Below are positions 8,814-17,962 of a stretch of DNA of 64,000 nucleotides, piece after piece; position 1 is the stretch's first letter, and the number at the start of each line of letters is the position of its first letter. The notes beneath the pieces are model-generated. The model did not search any database. It saw nothing but the letters and a program-made list of their open reading frames with translations, and was not told where the DNA came from. A program made the position numbers and the translations under genes. The DNA lies in contig DASYGE010000012.1 in NCBI GenBank assembly GCA_036000105.1, positions 186,001 through 250,000 on the forward strand, given 5' to 3'. The stretch comes from DASUBN01 sp036000105. GTDB taxonomy: Bacteria; Pseudomonadota; Gammaproteobacteria; Natronospirales; REEB76.

Positions 8814-10213
8814 CACTGCATCCCTCCCGTGCCCTGGCCGTCTTCACCCAGCATGAAGTCGGATCCGGGTTGGCGTTTCGGATCGTCGCGGTCGTACACG
8901 AGCGCGCCGTCCACGAACACCTTCTCGGCCTTGGTATAGACGCTGAACGGGTTGCCGCTCCACAGCACCACGTCCGCCATCCTGCCGGTCTCCAGGGAAC
9001 CGGTCTTGTCATCGATGCCGAGAGCTTTCGCCGGATTCAGCGTCATCCACATGATGGCATGGGCTTCGCTGATGTTGAGGCCGATGCGGTTGCCCGCCGC
9101 CCAGGCCTTGGCGGTCTCCTGGTTGAGACGCTGGATGCCGTCCGGGTCGTCGGAATGGATGGTGGCGCAGGCGCCGCCCGCGTCCACCATGGGGATATTC
9201 TCGCGTATGCCGTCCCAGGCCTCCATCTTGAAGCCCCACCAGTCGGCCCACATCACCGCGCAGGTGCCGTTCTCGGCCAGCAGTTTCGGGATCTTGTAAG
9301 CCTCCACCGCGTGATGGAAAGCGGCGATGTGGTAGTGGAACTCCTTGGCCACGTCCAGCATGGTGGCCATCTCGTTGGCGCGGTAGCAGTGCATCTGCAC
9401 CCGCACCCGGCCGTTCAACACTTCGGCCAAGGTCTCCATCTTGAGATCGCGGGCCGGGGGCAAGCCCTTCTTGTCCTGCTCCCAGGCTTTCCAGCGCCGG
9501 TCGTAATCCTGGGCATCGGCCCAGGCCTGGCGGTAACCAGCTACGTCGCCCATGAGCGTCGAGGGAAACTCGCCCTTGCTGCCATACACGCGCTTCGGGT
9601 TCTCGCCGCAGGCCATCTTGAGACCGTAGGCCGCACCGGGGAACTTCATGGCCTCGGTGGTGAACTCCGGCACGTTCTTCAGCACCACCGAACGGCCGCC
9701 GAACAGGTTGCCGGAGCCCGGCAGGATCTCGAGGGTGGTGACGCCGCCGGCTCGCGCGGTGTTAAAGCCCGGATCCTCGGGCCACACGGAGTTCTCGGCC
9801 CGCACGTTGGCGGTGTCCGGGTTGGTGAGTTCGTTGCCGTCGGACAGGGCTTCCACGCCCGGCGAAGGATAGACGCCGAGATGGGAATGGATGTCGATGA
9901 TGCCCGGGGTCACGAACTTGCCGGTGCCGTCGATCACGAGCACGCCTGGATCCGCCTGCAAGTCCTTGCCCAGCGCCGCCACCTTGCCGTCCTTAAGCAT
10001 GATATCGGCGTCATCCATCTCCGTGCCGGTGCCGGTATAGACGGTCACGTGCCGGATGAGGGTGGTCACCGACGGCAGCGGCTGATAGGTGGAGGGGAAC
10101 GGGTCCGGTGGAAACTCCGTAGGGCCGTCGTCCTGGCCGGCGGAGAAAGCCGGGGCAGCCAAGGCGAACAAGGCCGCCGTGCAGAAGGCGGTGACCAGGG
10201 GACGTATCGACAT
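8813..10213 (-). CDS. Secreted metal-dependent amidohydrolase
   Basis: A 466-residue exported amidohydrolase. The signal peptide (about 1-24) is followed by LIRHVTVYTGTGTEMDDADI, the metal motif GIIDIHSHLG, further probable ligands in MHCYRANE and AAFHHAVEAY, and the barrel-end aspartate region TIHSDDPDG. The closing sandwich has GSLETGRMADVVLWSGNPF. Members of this branch hydrolyse imidazolones or dipeptides; the substrate here is unknown. It is translationally coupled to a ligand-free paralogue downstream (7518-8813), suggesting a heteromeric complex. AAGGAG stands at normal distance from the ATG. Confidence 0.9.
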   Translation of the reverse strand: MSIRPLVTAFCTAALFALAAPAFSAGQDDGPTEFPPDPFPSTYQPLPSVTTLIRHVTVYTGTGTEMDDADIMLKDGKVAALGKDLQADPGVLVIDGTGKFVTPGIIDIHSHLGVYPSPGVEALSDGNELTNPDTANVRAENSVWPEDPGFNTARAGGVTTLEILPGSGNLFGGRSVVLKNVPEFTTEAMKFPGAAYGLKMACGENPKRVYGSKGEFPSTLMGDVAGYRQAWADAQDYDRRWKAWEQDKKGLPPARDLKMETLAEVLNGRVRVQMHCYRANEMATMLDVAKEFHYHIAAFHHAVEAYKIPKLLAENGTCAVMWADWWGFKMEAWDGIRENIPMVDAGGACATIHSDDPDGIQRLNQETAKAWAAGNRIGLNISEAHAIMWMTLNPAKALGIDDKTGSLETGRMADVVLWSGNPFSVYTKAEKVFVDGALVYDRDDPKRQPGSDFMLGEDGQGTGGMQ

Positions 10214-10277
10214 GGGATGCTCCTTGGGAAACCAAGCCTCAGGGGCGCAGCATAGGCGGCAAGCATGTTGGATTCAA

Positions 10278-10305
10278 TTACAGCCTCTTGGTTCAATGCT
10301 AAGAT
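10278..10305 (+). promoter_or_regulatory. Possible sigma-70 promoter for the cation:proton antiporter
   Basis: TTACAG and TAAGAT separated by 16 bases in the AT-richer divergent gap between the amidohydrolase and antiporter genes. The match to consensus is moderate, and the site is proposed mainly because of its position about 37 bases before the antiporter start. Confidence 0.35.
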
Positions 10306-10341
10306 GCAAGACATTGATTTAATTGGGCTGTAGTAGGGCGC

Positions 10342-12324
10342 ATGGAATACACCACCCTACGTTCCATCCTCATCCTCCTGGCGGTGGCGGTGTTCGTGGT
10401 GGCTGCGCTCCGCCGCCTGCATCTGCCCGCCGTGCTCGCCTATCTCGCCACCGGTTTCCTGGTCGGCCCCCATGGTTTCGGTTTCATCCAATACAGCGCC
10501 GCCACGAGTTCGCTCGCCGAGTTCGGCGTGGTGTTCCTGCTGTTCACTTTGGGGCTCGAGTTCTCGCTGCCGCGCTTCATCGTCATGCGCCGAGCAGTGT
10601 TCCTCCTGGGCGGCCTACAGGTGCTGCTCACCACCGTCGGCGCCGCGCTCATGGCCCGCTTGATGGGGGCGAGCCTGCCGGTGGCCCTGGTGCTGGGCGG
10701 CGCCTTCGCCATGTCTTCCACCGCCATCGCCGCGAAGCAGCTCTCAGAACAGGCAGAGATCAACCTGCAACACGGTCGGCTGGCGGTGGCGGTGCTGCTG
10801 TTCCAGGATCTCGCGGTCATCCCCTTCCTGATCCTGATCCCCGGCCTCAACCATGGCTTGGACACGGCGCTGGCCGGCGACCTGCTGTGGGCGTTCGGCA
10901 AGGGCTTGCTCGCCGTGGTGGTGATCCTGGCAGCAGGCCGCTGGCTGCTGCGCCCGCTGCTGCACCAGATCGCCAGCGCACGCTCGGCGGAACTCTTCAC
11001 CCTCACGGCGCTGCTCGTCACCATGGCCTCCGCCTTCGGCACTGCGGCCTTGGGCCTCTCCCTCGCCCTCGGCGGCTTCCTCGCGGGCATGATGCTGGCA
11101 GAGACCGAATACCGCCATCAGGTGGAAGCGGACATCCGCCCTTTCCGGGATGTGCTGCTGGGTCTCTTCTTCATCACCGTGGGCATGCTGCTCAACCCCG
11201 CGGTGGTGGCGCGCCACTGGCTGCTGCTCATCGTCGCGGTGCTGGGACTGCTCTTGTTCAAGACCGCCCTCATCGCCGTCTTGAGCCGCTATCTCGGTGC
11301 GGACAACAACGCCGCCCTGCGCACCGGCCTCGTGCTCTCCCAGGGCGGCGAGTTCGGTTTCGCGCTGCTCTCGTTGGGGCTAGCCCAGCATGTGATCCGC
11401 GCGCCGTTAGCGGAGTTCAGCCTGGCGGTAATCGTGGTGAGCATGATGGCGGGCCCTCTGCTCATCCGTTACAACCGCCGGCTGGCGGCACGTCTCTTCC
11501 CCGAGAGCGAAGCGGAGGAGCACGACCTCCTGCAGCACGACATCGGCCGCCACCAGCTGCATCTGGAGAATCACGTCGTCATCATCGGCTACGGTCGCGT
11601 GGGCCAGAACGTGGCGCGCTTCCTGGAACCGGAAGGCTTCGAGTTCGTGGCACTGGATCTCGATCCAGTGCGGGTGCGCCATGCCCGCGAAGCGGGTGAC
11701 TCGGTGTATTACGGCGATGGCACCAACCGCGACGTGCTGCGCGCTGCGGGCATAGAACGGGCCAAGGTCCTCGTCATCACCTATTTCAAGGTATCCACCG
11801 CGCTCAAGATCCTCGGCCATGTGAAGAAGATGCGTCCGGACATGCCGGTGCTGGTGCGTACCCGCGACGATGCGGAGCTGGATAAATTGCAAGCGGCTGG
11901 CGCCACGGAGATCATCCCGGAGACCCTGGAATCGAGCCTCATGCTCGCCTCCCATCTCCTGCATGTGCTGCACGTACCCATGACCCAGATCCTGCGCAAG
12001 ATCCAGGAAGTGCGCTCGCACCGCTACAGCCTGCTGCGCAGCGTGTTCCGCGGCCAGGACGCCTTGCCTCTCGACGAATCCCATGCCTACCGGGAGCAGC
12101 TGCACACCCTCACTTTGAGCCCCGGCGCCTACGCCATCAAGCGCTCGCTGGCGGAGATCGACCTCAAGTCCATGGGCGTGGTGGTGACGGCGCTCCGCCG
12201 CGAAGGCGTGGTGGGTCGCCAGCCGCCGGGCGTCACGGTGCTCAAGGAAGGCGACGTGATGGTGCTCTGGGGCACTCCCGAGAGACTCGAGGACGCGGAG
12301 ACGCGGCTGCTGCAGGGCAGATGA
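10342..12324 (+). CDS. KefB/KefC-like CPA2 monovalent cation:proton antiporter with RCK domain
   Basis: A 660-residue inner-membrane transporter. Residues about 1-385 form the Na_H_exchanger domain with about 12 hydrophobic segments, including GFLVGPHGFGF, LFTLGLEFSLPRFI and LSQGGEFGFALLSLGL. Then comes an RCK_N/TrkA-N Rossmann domain (IIGYGRVGQNVARFLEPEGF) and a C-terminal TrkA-C-like domain (about 575-655). Family members exchange K+ or Na+ for protons under nucleotide or thiol control. A KefF-like ancillary gene is not adjacent. The architecture is closer to YbaL/KefB-type proteins than to plain Na+/H+ antiporters. Confidence 0.9.
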   Translation: MEYTTLRSILILLAVAVFVVAALRRLHLPAVLAYLATGFLVGPHGFGFIQYSAATSSLAEFGVVFLLFTLGLEFSLPRFIVMRRAVFLLGGLQVLLTTVGAALMARLMGASLPVALVLGGAFAMSSTAIAAKQLSEQAEINLQHGRLAVAVLLFQDLAVIPFLILIPGLNHGLDTALAGDLLWAFGKGLLAVVVILAAGRWLLRPLLHQIASARSAELFTLTALLVTMASAFGTAALGLSLALGGFLAGMMLAETEYRHQVEADIRPFRDVLLGLFFITVGMLLNPAVVARHWLLLIVAVLGLLLFKTALIAVLSRYLGADNNAALRTGLVLSQGGEFGFALLSLGLAQHVIRAPLAEFSLAVIVVSMMAGPLLIRYNRRLAARLFPESEAEEHDLLQHDIGRHQLHLENHVVIIGYGRVGQNVARFLEPEGFEFVALDLDPVRVRHAREAGDSVYYGDGTNRDVLRAAGIERAKVLVITYFKVSTALKILGHVKKMRPDMPVLVRTRDDAELDKLQAAGATEIIPETLESSLMLASHLLHVLHVPMTQILRKIQEVRSHRYSLLRSVFRGQDALPLDESHAYREQLHTLTLSPGAYAIKRSLAEIDLKSMGVVVTALRREGVVGRQPPGVTVLKEGDVMVLWGTPERLEDAETRLLQGR

Positions 12325-12361
12325 TTTCCAGATCGATCACATACTCTGACGGATATCTTCC

Positions 12362-13543
12362 ATGGTGAACATCGGCACGCCGCTCACCCAGAATGCCACC
12401 CGCATCATGCTGCTGGGCTCGGGCGAACTCGGCAAGGAAGTGACCATCGAAGCCCAGCGCTTCGGCGTGGAAGTGATCGCCGTGGACCGTTACGCCAACG
12501 CGCCGGCCATGCAGGTGGCCCATCGCAGCCACGTGATCAACATGCTGGACGGCAAGGAGATCCGTCGGTTGGTGGAGCTGGAGCGACCCCATTACATCGT
12601 GCCGGAGATCGAGGCCATCGCCACCCAGACGCTCCTGGAATTGGAGAAAGAGGGTTGGACGGTGATCCCCACGGCACGCACCGCGCGCCTCACGATGGAT
12701 CGCGAGGGCATACGGCGCCTCGCGGCCGAGGAACTCAAGGTCAAGACCTCCCGCTATCTCTTCGCCGACAGTTATACGGAGTTCACCGCCGCCGTGGCCG
12801 ACGTCGGCCTGCCCTGCGTGGTGAAACCGGCCATGAGTTCCTCCGGCAAGGGCCAGAGCCTCTTGCGGCGGGAGTCCGAGATCGAAGCCGCCTGGAAATA
12901 CGGCCAGGAAGGCGGGCGCACAGGCAAGGGCCGCATGATCGTGGAAGGCTTCATAGACTTCGACTATGAGATCACCCTGCTCACGGTGCGCCACGCCGGC
13001 GGCACTAGTTTCTGCGCACCCATCGGCCACCGCCAGGAAGACGGCGACTACCGGGAATCCTGGCAGCCCCAGCCCATGTCGGCGAAAGCGCTCGCGGAAG
13101 CCGAGCGCATCGCCAAGCTCGTCTCCGACGACCTGGGGGGCCGCGGCATCTTCGGTATGGAGTTCTTCGTGAAGGGCGACCAGGTATGGTTCAGCGAAGT
13201 CTCGCCCCGGCCCCACGACACGGGGCTCGTGACGCTCATCTCCCAGGATCTCTCGGAATTCGCCCTGCACGTGCGGGCGATACTCGGCCTGCCCATCCCG
13301 GTGATCCGCCAGCTGGGGCCTTCAGCCTCGGCAGTGATCCTGCCCCACGGGGACTCGGACCACCCGCTCTATGAAGACGTAGGTGCGGCTCTCGCGGAGC
13401 CGGATACCATGCTGAGGCTCTTCGGCAAACCGGAGGTCCATGGCCATAGGCGCATGGGCGTGACCCTCGCCCGGGCAGTGTCCATCGAAGCGGCGCGCGC
13501 CAAGGCGGTGCATGCTGCGGCTGCGGTCAAAGTGAAACTTTGA
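12362..13543 (+). CDS. purT: Formate-dependent phosphoribosylglycinamide formyltransferase 2
   Basis: A 393-residue ATP-grasp enzyme, the usual length for PurT. It converts GAR to formyl-GAR with formate and ATP in purine synthesis, independently of folate. Signatures: N-terminal MLLGSGELGKEVTIEAQRFG, the substrate region VDRYANAPAMQVAHRSHVI, ATP-grasp segments KPAMSSSGKGQSL and RGIFGMEFFV, and SPRPHDTGLVTLISQ. The gene starts 37 bases after the antiporter and may share its transcript. Confidence 0.96.
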   Translation: MVNIGTPLTQNATRIMLLGSGELGKEVTIEAQRFGVEVIAVDRYANAPAMQVAHRSHVINMLDGKEIRRLVELERPHYIVPEIEAIATQTLLELEKEGWTVIPTARTARLTMDREGIRRLAAEELKVKTSRYLFADSYTEFTAAVADVGLPCVVKPAMSSSGKGQSLLRRESEIEAAWKYGQEGGRTGKGRMIVEGFIDFDYEITLLTVRHAGGTSFCAPIGHRQEDGDYRESWQPQPMSAKALAEAERIAKLVSDDLGGRGIFGMEFFVKGDQVWFSEVSPRPHDTGLVTLISQDLSEFALHVRAILGLPIPVIRQLGPSASAVILPHGDSDHPLYEDVGAALAEPDTMLRLFGKPEVHGHRRMGVTLARAVSIEAARAKAVHAAAAVKVKL

Positions 13544-13598
13544 CGCTCAAGCCGATGTCCAACCTGAGACCCCACTCTTCACTTCGAGGCTATTCACG

Positions 13599-14477
13599 AT
13601 GGACATGATCTCGGTCAACCGCCGGCCGGAGAATCTATGGCGCTTCCTGCAGTTCCCGCTCACACGGATAGTGCTGGCGGTGCTGCCCATCGTGCTGCTC
13701 GCTGTCTTGCTGTTCAGCGCCGCCAATGCCGCTCACCTGCACGGTATCGCCGGAGCCGCGGTGCAGCTATCGGTAGGCTTGGGCGCCTGCCTGGTCTATA
13801 TCCTCTATGTGCGGCTCATCGAGCGGCGCAAGGTGAGCGAACTCTCCGCAGGGGACTTCTTGCCACAATTCAGCAAAGGCTTCCTCCTGGGTTTCCTGCT
13901 GATCTCCGCCACCATCCTCGTCTTATGGATGAGCGGTATATATAGCGTCCTCGGCATGAACCCCCTGGGCATGGTGGCGGCCCCGTTGCTGGGGGCCATC
14001 GGCTCGGCCTTCCTGGAGGAGATCGTGATACGCGGCGTGCTGTTCCGCATCATCGAGGAGAGCCTGGGCACTTGGCTGGCCCTGGGCCTGTCAGCGTTGA
14101 TCTTCGGCTTATTGCATGGTTTGAACCCAGGTGCCACCTGGGTCAGCATTCTCGCCATCGCCTTGGAATCCGGCGTGCTGCTGGCGGCGGTCTATATCTA
14201 TGCCCGCCAGCTCTGGATAGGCATAGGCCTGCATTGCGCCTGGAACTTCAGTGAAGGCGGCATCTACGGCGCCAGTGTGTCGGGCGGCAAGGGTCACGGC
14301 TTGTTATCCGCGCAGTTCCAGGGGGCTGATCTGCTCACCGGTAGTCAGTTCGGTCCGGAGGCGTCCATCGTGGCGGTAGCGATCTGCTTCATCGCCGGCG
14401 GCATATTCCTGTTGCTGGCCCGGCGCCGCGGCCATATCATCGCGCCCTTCTGGCAGCGCGCCCAGACCGGTTCCTGA
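13599..14477 (+). CDS. CPBP-family intramembrane metalloprotease (CAAX/Abi)
   Basis: A 292-residue multi-pass membrane protein with about seven to eight helices. The CPBP (Rce1/Abi) motifs are complete: EEIVIRGVLFR (EExxxR), FGLLHGLNPG (second motif) and GIGLHCAWNFSEG (HxxxN). Such enzymes cleave substrates within the membrane; in bacteria they are linked to peptide maturation or bacteriocin self-immunity. No bacteriocin gene is nearby. The start lies 55 bases after purT. Confidence 0.85.
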   Translation: MDMISVNRRPENLWRFLQFPLTRIVLAVLPIVLLAVLLFSAANAAHLHGIAGAAVQLSVGLGACLVYILYVRLIERRKVSELSAGDFLPQFSKGFLLGFLLISATILVLWMSGIYSVLGMNPLGMVAAPLLGAIGSAFLEEIVIRGVLFRIIEESLGTWLALGLSALIFGLLHGLNPGATWVSILAIALESGVLLAAVYIYARQLWIGIGLHCAWNFSEGGIYGASVSGGKGHGLLSAQFQGADLLTGSQFGPEASIVAVAICFIAGGIFLLLARRRGHIIAPFWQRAQTGS

Positions 14478-14491
14478 CAGGGAGAACAGCC

Positions 14492-14977
14492 ATGCCGTCC
14501 TTCGACGCCGTCTCGAAAGTAGATACCGCGGAACTCACCAACGCCGTGGATCAGGCTAACCGCGAGATAAACCAGCGCTACGACTTCAAGGGCTCCTCCG
14601 CCAACATCGAGCGCACGGACGACTTGCTGACCCTCTACGGCGACAGCGAGTTCCAGCTGAAACAGGTGTCGGACATCCTCTACGGCAAGGCGGCCAAGCG
14701 CGGCATCGACGTGTCGAGCTTCGATCCCCAGAAGATCGAAGCCATCGGCGGTGACAAGGCCAAGCAGGCGGTCAAGGTGAAACAGGGCATCGAGAAGGAG
14801 CTGGCCAAGAAGATGGTCAAGCTCATCAAGGACAGCGGCATCAAGGTGCAGGCCGCCATCCAGGGGGATGAGTTGCGGGTATCCGGCAAGAAGCGGGACG
14901 ACCTGCAAGCCTGCATCGCGCTCCTGCGCGGCGCCAAACTGGAGCAGCCGCTGCAGTTCACAAATTTCCGCGATTGA
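14492..14977 (+). CDS. yajQ: YajQ-family nucleotide/cyclic-di-GMP-binding protein
   Basis: A 161-residue protein matching YajQ along its full length: MPSFDAVSKVDTAELTNAVD, INQRYDFKGSSANIE, the lysine-rich KAKQAVKVKQGIEKELAKKM, and GDELRVSGKKRDDLQACIAL. YajQ has two ferredoxin-like domains; the Xanthomonas homologue was reported to bind cyclic di-GMP and affect transcription. Three GGDEF proteins are encoded elsewhere in this window. The gene follows the CPBP protease by 14 bases. Confidence 0.95.
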   Translation: MPSFDAVSKVDTAELTNAVDQANREINQRYDFKGSSANIERTDDLLTLYGDSEFQLKQVSDILYGKAAKRGIDVSSFDPQKIEAIGGDKAKQAVKVKQGIEKELAKKMVKLIKDSGIKVQAAIQGDELRVSGKKRDDLQACIALLRGAKLEQPLQFTNFRD

Positions 14978-15001
14978 AACCGTCGGTTAGGTAAGGCCGA
15001 C

Positions 15002-15847
15002 TCAGTTGTCAGTGAACAAATCCCGGTAATCCTTGAAGTCACCCATGGCGCCGACCCGCAGGTCCACCTCGCCGGCATAGACGCTGAGATCCATGTTGTC
15101 CGGGCCCGGGCCGCGTTCCACCACTCTGTTGCCCACGAGATGCACGCTGCTCATGAAACCGTGCTCCTGGACCAGACCGTAATACTTGCCGTCCCAGCTC
15201 AGCACCGCCAACCCATGCTTGCTCTCGAGGGTCATGATCCCTGGTTTGACGGTGTCCGAGATCACATGCAGACGCCCATAAGTCACGCTCGCCTGTACCG
15301 GCCCTCCGGCAGCATGGATCACGGCTTCGCCGGCGGTGAGATGGAGCTTGATGCCGCCCTGCATGCCATCGATGACCGCCCGCCCTGCCTGCATCTCGAC
15401 GTCCACCATGAGCTTCGCCGGTACGCTGATGATCCATTTCTCCTGCACGTCGCTATGGCTGTCGCCGGAGGGATAGACGAGGGAGACGGACGGAGCGTAG
15501 CCGTGGCGATCCACTTTCAGCATCGCGCCCTTGACGTCCCGGGCGGTCTCGCCGCTCAGCCAGTTGAACAGCCACAAGACGCTCCTCTCTCGCTGGCGCA
15601 GATCGAGCTGTACATGCACCTTGCCATCGGTGGAAGGTGTGACCTTCATCTCGCCAGGACCTGCGCTCACCGCCAGCTTCGTGATACTCGCAGCCGGCAT
15701 CTCGAGGCTGAGGACACCGTTGACCATACCGGGTGTCGACGCGACAGGCTGTATACGGTCTTTCGCCACATAGGCAGCCAATCCGCCCACCGCCAGCACG
15801 ATGACGACGGCAAGGACCAACAGGGTGTTACGCAGAGAGATCTTCAT
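15002..15847 (-). CDS. Membrane-anchored DUF4097-like beta-repeat protein, last gene of the envelope operon
   Basis: A 281-residue protein with an N-terminal membrane helix (about 8-28) and an extracytoplasmic domain. It is a paralogue of the protein encoded just upstream (15844-16593): both contain a VHVxxxLxQxER-xxLWxFxW segment and then short strands ending in glycine turns, here varied as PGEMKV, AGRAVI, AGEAVI, YGRLHV and AGEVDL. This fits a beta-solenoid like DUF4097. Its ATG overlaps the upstream TGA (ATGA), so it is translationally coupled. No enzymatic residue is recognisable; an envelope structural or sensing role is inferred from the operon. Confidence 0.7.
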   Translation of the reverse strand: MKISLRNTLLVLAVVIVLAVGGLAAYVAKDRIQPVASTPGMVNGVLSLEMPAASITKLAVSAGPGEMKVTPSTDGKVHVQLDLRQRERSVLWLFNWLSGETARDVKGAMLKVDRHGYAPSVSLVYPSGDSHSDVQEKWIISVPAKLMVDVEMQAGRAVIDGMQGGIKLHLTAGEAVIHAAGGPVQASVTYGRLHVISDTVKPGIMTLESKHGLAVLSWDGKYYGLVQEHGFMSSVHLVGNRVVERGPGPDNMDLSVYAGEVDLRVGAMGDFKDYRDLFTDN

Positions 15848-16593
15848 TTGCCAGCACCCTCCGGCGACTCGATGCGCAGGGAGGCTTCGCCGATGTTGAC
15901 GCTCAAGGTCATGTCGTCATGGCCCTTGCCGTCCACGGATACGGTGTTGCCCAGGCCGCCGTGGTCGTGATAACCGTTCTGGGTGCCGTTGATGTAGATG
16001 ACCGCTTCGCCGATGCTGCTGGAGAGCTTGAGCTTGCCGTAATCCGCGCTGGCCGACTTGGCGCGTATCTCACCCACGTTCACCTCCGCCTTCATGCGGC
16101 CGCCGGGCACATCGATGTTGAGCTCTCCCACGTTGAGGGAGACATCCAGGCCACCGCGGATCCCCGCGATGGTGAGCTCGCCTACCTTCATGTTGGTGTC
16201 GAGGGCGAGACGCGCAGGCAGCTGCACGTCCCATTCCTGCTTCAGATCGTCGTTGTCCGCATCGCCCTTGTAGTTCAGGCCCAGAGTCAGGGTATCGCCC
16301 TGCTGCTTCATCGCGACGGAGGCGCCAGCGATGTCTGCCGCGGTGCCGTTGCTCATCCAGTGGAAGAACCAGAGGAACTCCCGCTCCTTCTGCTTCAAGG
16401 TCACCTTCACGTGGACCGCGTCGTCGGGTGAGGCGGTGACATGCACTTCGCCCACGCTGACGCCCAAGGTGACATGTTTGACGGCGGCGGCGGCGGGCAT
16501 GTCCGCCTTGAGGGTGCGCGCCGCCGGGCTCTCGTCGGCGAAAGCCATGCCGGGCAGGCAGCACAGCAACAGCAATGTGATGGATGTCTTCAT
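15844..16593 (-). CDS. Secreted DUF4097-like beta-repeat protein
   Basis: A 249-residue exported protein with a signal peptide (about 1-19). Its outstanding feature is a clock-like repeat of short strands around V-G-E: SVGEVHV, KVGELTI, NVGELNI, NVGEIRA, SIGEAVI and NIGEASL, as expected of a regular beta-solenoid. It shares the LWFFHWMS-like segment with its coupled downstream paralogue. It lies 41 bases downstream of the BON lipoprotein gene. Substrate and partner are unknown. Confidence 0.75.
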   Translation of the reverse strand: MKTSITLLLLCCLPGMAFADESPAARTLKADMPAAAAVKHVTLGVSVGEVHVTASPDDAVHVKVTLKQKEREFLWFFHWMSNGTAADIAGASVAMKQQGDTLTLGLNYKGDADNDDLKQEWDVQLPARLALDTNMKVGELTIAGIRGGLDVSLNVGELNIDVPGGRMKAEVNVGEIRAKSASADYGKLKLSSSIGEAVIYINGTQNGYHDHGGLGNTVSVDGKGHDDMTLSVNIGEASLRIESPEGAGK

Positions 16594-16634
16594 GGTCTCG
16601 CGAATCTCCCGATAGGCGCTGTGGCGCGCGGGGC

Positions 16635-16961
16635 CTATTTGATGATGGTCACGCGGCAGCGCACGCTCTTCACGTCCGGCGTATCCAGCGCAAGCTGCAC
16701 GGCCTTCGCCAGCACCTCGGGCTTGTCCGTGACGCCGTCCAGATACACGCGGCCATGCTCGGTGCTGACGGTGAATTCCGCCGGTTGGGTCACGGGGTCG
16801 CCGTCCAGGCGGGCCCGTACCGCGTGGGACAGGCTCGTATCGGCATCCCCGCTGCTCCAGGAGGAGGAACCGGAGTTGCCCTCGCTATCCAGGGCCAGCA
16901 CGCAGCCGCCCAGGTTCAGCATCAGCACGCCTACCGTCATCGCCATCAGGATACGTCTCAT
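16635..16961 (-). CDS. BON-domain lipoprotein
   Basis: A 108-residue lipoprotein. Signal peptide with lipobox LGGC, a serine/glycine-rich linker, then a BON-like domain: SHAVRARLDGDP, FTVSTEHGRVYLDGVTDKPEVLAKAV and VKSVRCRVTIIK. BON domains occur in OsmY- and DolP-type envelope proteins and are thought to contact phospholipid or the outer membrane. The start at 16961 is preferred over the far upstream 17075 because the signal peptide begins there and GGGGAG and AAGGG precede it. It follows the ABC permease by 38 bases in the same operon. Confidence 0.8.
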   Translation of the reverse strand: MRRILMAMTVGVLMLNLGGCVLALDSEGNSGSSSWSSGDADTSLSHAVRARLDGDPVTQPAEFTVSTEHGRVYLDGVTDKPEVLAKAVQLALDTPDVKSVRCRVTIIK

Positions 16962-16999
16962 CACCCTTGATCTCCCCAAGCTATATATATGGATGTGTC

Positions 17000-17962
17000 T
17001 CAGATCTCGGAACGGTTGCGCCTGAGCCAGACGGCTCCGGCCACGCAGGCCGCGGCGAGCACCACGCCCACCCACAATTCCGGGCTCGCGAAGAACTGTG
17101 CCACGCTACCGGCCGTCACCACGTCGGTGTTGCTGCTGAGTACGTCTGCTGCCCGGAGCTTGATCCCGTCTTCGATGTTGAACACCGGGCCCATCCAGCG
17201 CAGGTAGTGGCCGAACACCAGCTTGGCGATATGCCCACTGTGGAACACCCAGGCCTCGGCGAACATGACGCCGAGCGGCGTGAGCACGGCCCACAGGAAG
17301 GGCACCTTCTTGGCCCAGGCGGAAGCCAACATCACCCAGCCGTAATAAGGCAGGTACCACAGGGCCTGGGCCAGCAGGCAGAAAGCCAGCAGTATCCAGC
17401 TCTCCAGGAACGCGAGCGGATGCTCCAGCACCACCCACAGGTGCACGCCCAGCACGCCGCCCATGATCAACTCCAGCACCAGCAATATCAGCTCGAAGGC
17501 GATGGTCGCCACGAAGCTGATGGCGGTGACCGCGAGCAGCGCGGTGGCGAGCTTGGCCAGCACGGTACGGGTATCCGACACCGGCATGGAACGCCAGAAG
17601 AGGATGCTGCGGTCGCGCCGCTCAGCATACAGACTGTCCAGCAGATAGAAGAACACGACGATCTGCATCATGGGGTTGAACAGTAAGCCGGACAGCATCA
17701 TCGGCGAAGCGCGGATGATGCCGGCGACCGACGCCGGATCGGCATTGGCGAAGTCCGGCAGGTTATCCAGCTGAAAATGGTTGCCTTCCATGTTGATGGT
17801 GTTGATGGACTGGGAATGACCCACCAATACCGCGATCAGCATATAGATGCTGAGCACCGTGAGGATGCCGATGGCCACCAGCGGCACGATCCACAGGGAG
17901 CGGTTCTCCCAGAACTCGCGCCGCACCAAGGTCTTGTTCACGCGCATGTCGGCGGCGTTCAT
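17000..17962 (-). CDS. ABC-2-type transporter permease
   Basis: A 320-residue integral membrane protein with about six hydrophobic segments and a large extracytoplasmic loop after the first helix (residues about 50-85). SLYAERRDRSILFWRSMPVS is the conserved cytosolic stretch between helices of ABC-2 permeases. Its ATG overlaps the TGA of the ATPase gene (ATGA), so it is the cognate membrane partner. YtrA-type GntR genes typically sit beside such ABC-2 systems, some of which respond to envelope antibiotics. The cargo here is unknown. Confidence 0.88.
   Translation of the reverse strand: MNAADMRVNKTLVRREFWENRSLWIVPLVAIGILTVLSIYMLIAVLVGHSQSINTINMEGNHFQLDNLPDFANADPASVAGIIRASPMMLSGLLFNPMMQIVVFFYLLDSLYAERRDRSILFWRSMPVSDTRTVLAKLATALLAVTAISFVATIAFELILLVLELIMGGVLGVHLWVVLEHPLAFLESWILLAFCLLAQALWYLPYYGWVMLASAWAKKVPFLWAVLTPLGVMFAEAWVFHSGHIAKLVFGHYLRWMGPVFNIEDGIKLRAADVLSSNTDVVTAGSVAQFFASPELWVGVVLAAACVAGAVWLRRNRSEI

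Noticed and set aside
8870..10255. 461-codon open frame opposite the secreted amidohydrolase
   Set aside because: Antisense shadow with no recognisable motif; the minus-strand enzyme is certain.
16981..16992. TATATATA tracts near several starts as a shared regulatory motif
   Set aside because: They occur both inside genes and between genes without constant position, so no common function is supported.
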